Origin: Sphingomonas glacialis
GTDB taxonomy: Bacteria > Pseudomonadota > Alphaproteobacteria > Sphingomonadales > Sphingomonadaceae
NCBI RefSeq assembly: GCF_006439055.1
Contig: NZ_RCZC01000009.1
Span: 148,407 to 212,406, forward strand
Direction of reading: 5' to 3'
Length of the DNA: 64,000 nucleotides
Under the pieces are notes generated by a model. The model saw only the letters and a program-made list of their open reading frames with translations, searched no databases and had not been told where the DNA came from. The position numbers were made by a program, and so were the translations under genes. Shown one piece after another: positions 62,533 through 64,000 of this stretch. The stretch's first letter is position 1, and each line of letters opens with the position of its first letter.

Positions 62533-63063
62533 ATGCAGCGCCTTCCCGCCTTTCTCGCCGTTTCGCTCGCTCTGTCAGGGGCGGGCATCGCGAGCGCGCA
62601 GACGGCGCACAATTCGGCCGCGCCGATCAATTTCGGGGCCGATCATATCGAATTGCAGGACAAGGCCAATCGCGCCCTGCTGTCGGGCAACGTCGTGGTG
62701 AAGCAGGCCGAGATGACGCTCAATTCGGCGCGGATGACGGTCGCCTATACCGGGCAGGTCGTCGATGGCAGCCCGCAGGTCTCGCGCCTCGATGCTGCGG
62801 GCAATGTCGTCGTGACGCGGCCCGACCAGACCGCGCGCAGCAATTTCGCGGTCTATGATCTCAACAAGCGCGTCGTGACGATGCTCGGCGCGGTGACGCT
62901 GATCCAGGCGGGCAACACCGTCAATGGCGGGCGCCTCACGATCAACCTCGACACCGGTCGCGCGGTGATCGACGGCTCGTCGGTCGGCGGCGGCAAGGCC
63001 GGCACCACGACGAGCAGCGGCGGTCGCGTCAGCGGGACCTTCTCGGTCCCCAAGCGTAACTGA
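62533..63063 (+). CDS. lptA: LptA, periplasmic lipopolysaccharide transport protein
   Basis: A 176-residue protein with a signal peptide (cut near IASAQ) and an OstA fold: FGADHIELQDKANRALLSGN, VVVKQAEMTLNSARMTVAYT and AAGNVVVTRPDQTARSNFAV. LptA forms the periplasmic bridge for lipopolysaccharide. The ATG is five bases after the lptC stop; the lptB gene follows. Confidence 0.9.
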   Translation: MQRLPAFLAVSLALSGAGIASAQTAHNSAAPINFGADHIELQDKANRALLSGNVVVKQAEMTLNSARMTVAYTGQVVDGSPQVSRLDAAGNVVVTRPDQTARSNFAVYDLNKRVVTMLGAVTLIQAGNTVNGGRLTINLDTGRAVIDGSSVGGGKAGTTTSSGGRVSGTFSVPKRN

Positions 63064-63191
63064 CGCGAAAGCGGGGCTCTTCGGCGCCCGCGTCTTTCGC
63101 GGATGTCGCGATCGGCGTATAGGCATGCACGAAGCCTGCCAGATGCCGTTCGGTTAACCCTTCGGTAACTCTAAACTGCGAGCACGCCCCG

Positions 63192-63968
63192 ATGAGCGAC
63201 ACTATGACCCTCGACACCGCGCCGCCGATCGCCGAGCTGCCGGTCAATGACGGTCTGTCGGTCGTGTCGATCGCCAAATCCTATGACAAGCGCAGCGTGC
63301 TGACCGATGTGTCGGTGTCGGTCGCCAAGGGCGAAGTGGTCGGGCTGCTCGGGCCCAACGGCGCCGGCAAGACGACGTGCTTCTATTCGGTGATGGGGCT
63401 GGTGAAGCCCGATTCGGGCCGCATCATGCTCGACGGCAACGACATCACCGGCCTGCCGATGTACCGGCGCGCGATCCTGGGGCTCGGCTATCTGCCGCAG
63501 GAGACCTCGATCTTCCGCGGGATGACGGTCGAGCAGAACATCCTCAGCGTGCTCGAGCTCGCCGTGCCCGACAAGGCGCAGCGCGCGCTCCGGCTCGATA
63601 CGCTGCTCGACGAGTTCGGCCTCACGCGCCTGCGCGATTCCCCATCGATGGCACTGTCGGGCGGCGAGCGCCGCCGCGCCGAGATCGCGCGCGCCCTCGC
63701 CGCCGATCCGTCGATCATGCTGCTCGACGAGCCCTTCGCGGGCATCGATCCGCTGTCGATCGCCGACATTCGCGATCTGATCTGCGAGCTCAAGAATCGC
63801 GGGATCGGCGTGCTGATCACCGATCACAACGTGCGCGAGACGCTCGAGATCGTCGACCGCGCGTACATCATCTATGACGGCCGCGTGCTGTTCACCGGCT
63901 CGCCCGCCGAACTGGTGGCGGATGCGAACGTGCGGCGGCTGTATCTCGGCGAGGGCTTCTCGCTCTGA
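63192..63968 (+). CDS. lptB: LptB, ATPase of the lipopolysaccharide exporter
   Basis: A 258-residue ABC ATPase. The Walker A motif is LLGPNGAGKTTCFYSVMGLV, the Q-loop is YLPQETSIFR, the signature is ALSGGERRRAEIARAL, the Walker B motif is IMLLDEPFAGIDPLS and the switch histidine is in ITDHNVRETL. These match LptB, which drives extraction of lipopolysaccharide from the inner membrane. The N-terminal extension (about 20 residues) before VVSIAKSYDKR is typical of the sphingomonad form. Confidence 0.94.
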   Translation: MSDTMTLDTAPPIAELPVNDGLSVVSIAKSYDKRSVLTDVSVSVAKGEVVGLLGPNGAGKTTCFYSVMGLVKPDSGRIMLDGNDITGLPMYRRAILGLGYLPQETSIFRGMTVEQNILSVLELAVPDKAQRALRLDTLLDEFGLTRLRDSPSMALSGGERRRAEIARALAADPSIMLLDEPFAGIDPLSIADIRDLICELKNRGIGVLITDHNVRETLEIVDRAYIIYDGRVLFTGSPAELVADANVRRLYLGEGFSL

Positions 63969-63970
63969 TC

Positions 63971-64000
63971 ATGCTGGACGCCACCCGCCTCGTCGCCCCG
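63971..64000 (+). CDS. Start of a gene cut by the right edge
   Basis: An ATG two bases after the lptB stop opens a frame of ten codons (MLDATRLVAP) that continues beyond the window. In this gene order the next gene is often rpoN or another Lpt-linked gene, but the ten residues do not identify it. Confidence 0.35.
   Translation, partial: MLDATRLVAP

Noticed and set aside
1..64000. tRNA, rRNA, IS elements, integrase or attachment sites.
   Set aside because: None could be recognised by sequence or product.

Overview
The window is a GC-rich chromosomal segment of an alphaproteobacterium, most likely Sphingomonas or a close relative. The evidence is three large TonB-dependent receptors with glycan- or lipid-directed enzymes, a DivK-type regulator beside a DUF3572 gene, an imuA-imuB-dnaE2 mutagenesis cassette with an alphaproteobacterial SOS box (GTTC-N7-GTTC), and an rnd-lptC-lptA-lptB block. 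No tRNA, rRNA, CRISPR array, prophage or insertion sequence was recognised.

Region 1 (1-12.5 kb) is the most novel part: a catabolic regulon under a LacI-family repressor. The palindrome TGCATTCGAATGCA occurs in three promoter regions: between a HisD-like dehydrogenase gene and the divergent lacI-type gene, before a TonB-dependent receptor plus MFS transporter pair, and before a second operon. That operon encodes a second HisD-like enzyme, an SDR, a MetE/epoxyalkane:CoM-transferase-like protein, an HpcH/HpaI aldolase and an EamA exporter. A cupin gene runs in from the left edge. The substrate is unknown.

Region 2 (12.5-20.3 kb) holds a family 1 glycosidase, a decayed LysR gene, a TonB-dependent receptor, a nucleoside-hydrolase-like Tat protein and a fragment of an alpha-L-rhamnosidase. 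Region 3 (20.3-29.2 kb) has a TonB-dependent receptor with a carboxypeptidase-regulatory-like domain, a DeoR regulator, a POT-type transporter, a phosphocholine-type phospholipase C and an aldo/keto reductase. Region 4 (29.4-38.4 kb) has a coupled FAD enzyme/GT-C membrane protein pair, a cluster of broken genes (chemotaxis receptor, unknown gene, PilZ protein), a DUF4403 lipoprotein, and a polysaccharide deacetylase with a GH75 chitosanase-like protein.

Region 5 (38.4-64 kb) looks like core chromosome: RidA/HAD/DUF3572, divK, rpmG, dps, the SOS mutasome interrupted by a vapBC module, a branched-chain 2-oxoacid dehydrogenase operon, thiolase, ATP-dependent DNA ligase, proline iminopeptidase, a thioredoxin-like protein, a double cold-shock-domain protein with a glycine-rich tail, terC, mntP behind a yybP-ykoY manganese riboswitch, and the Lpt genes.

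Large GC-rich palindromic repeats of at least three families are scattered from 38.4 to 58.5 kb and were not seen to the left. Several lie inside reading frames without breaking them: dnaE2, imuB (three times) and the linker of the dehydrogenase E2 subunit. One element carries a second palindromic element nested in its arm.
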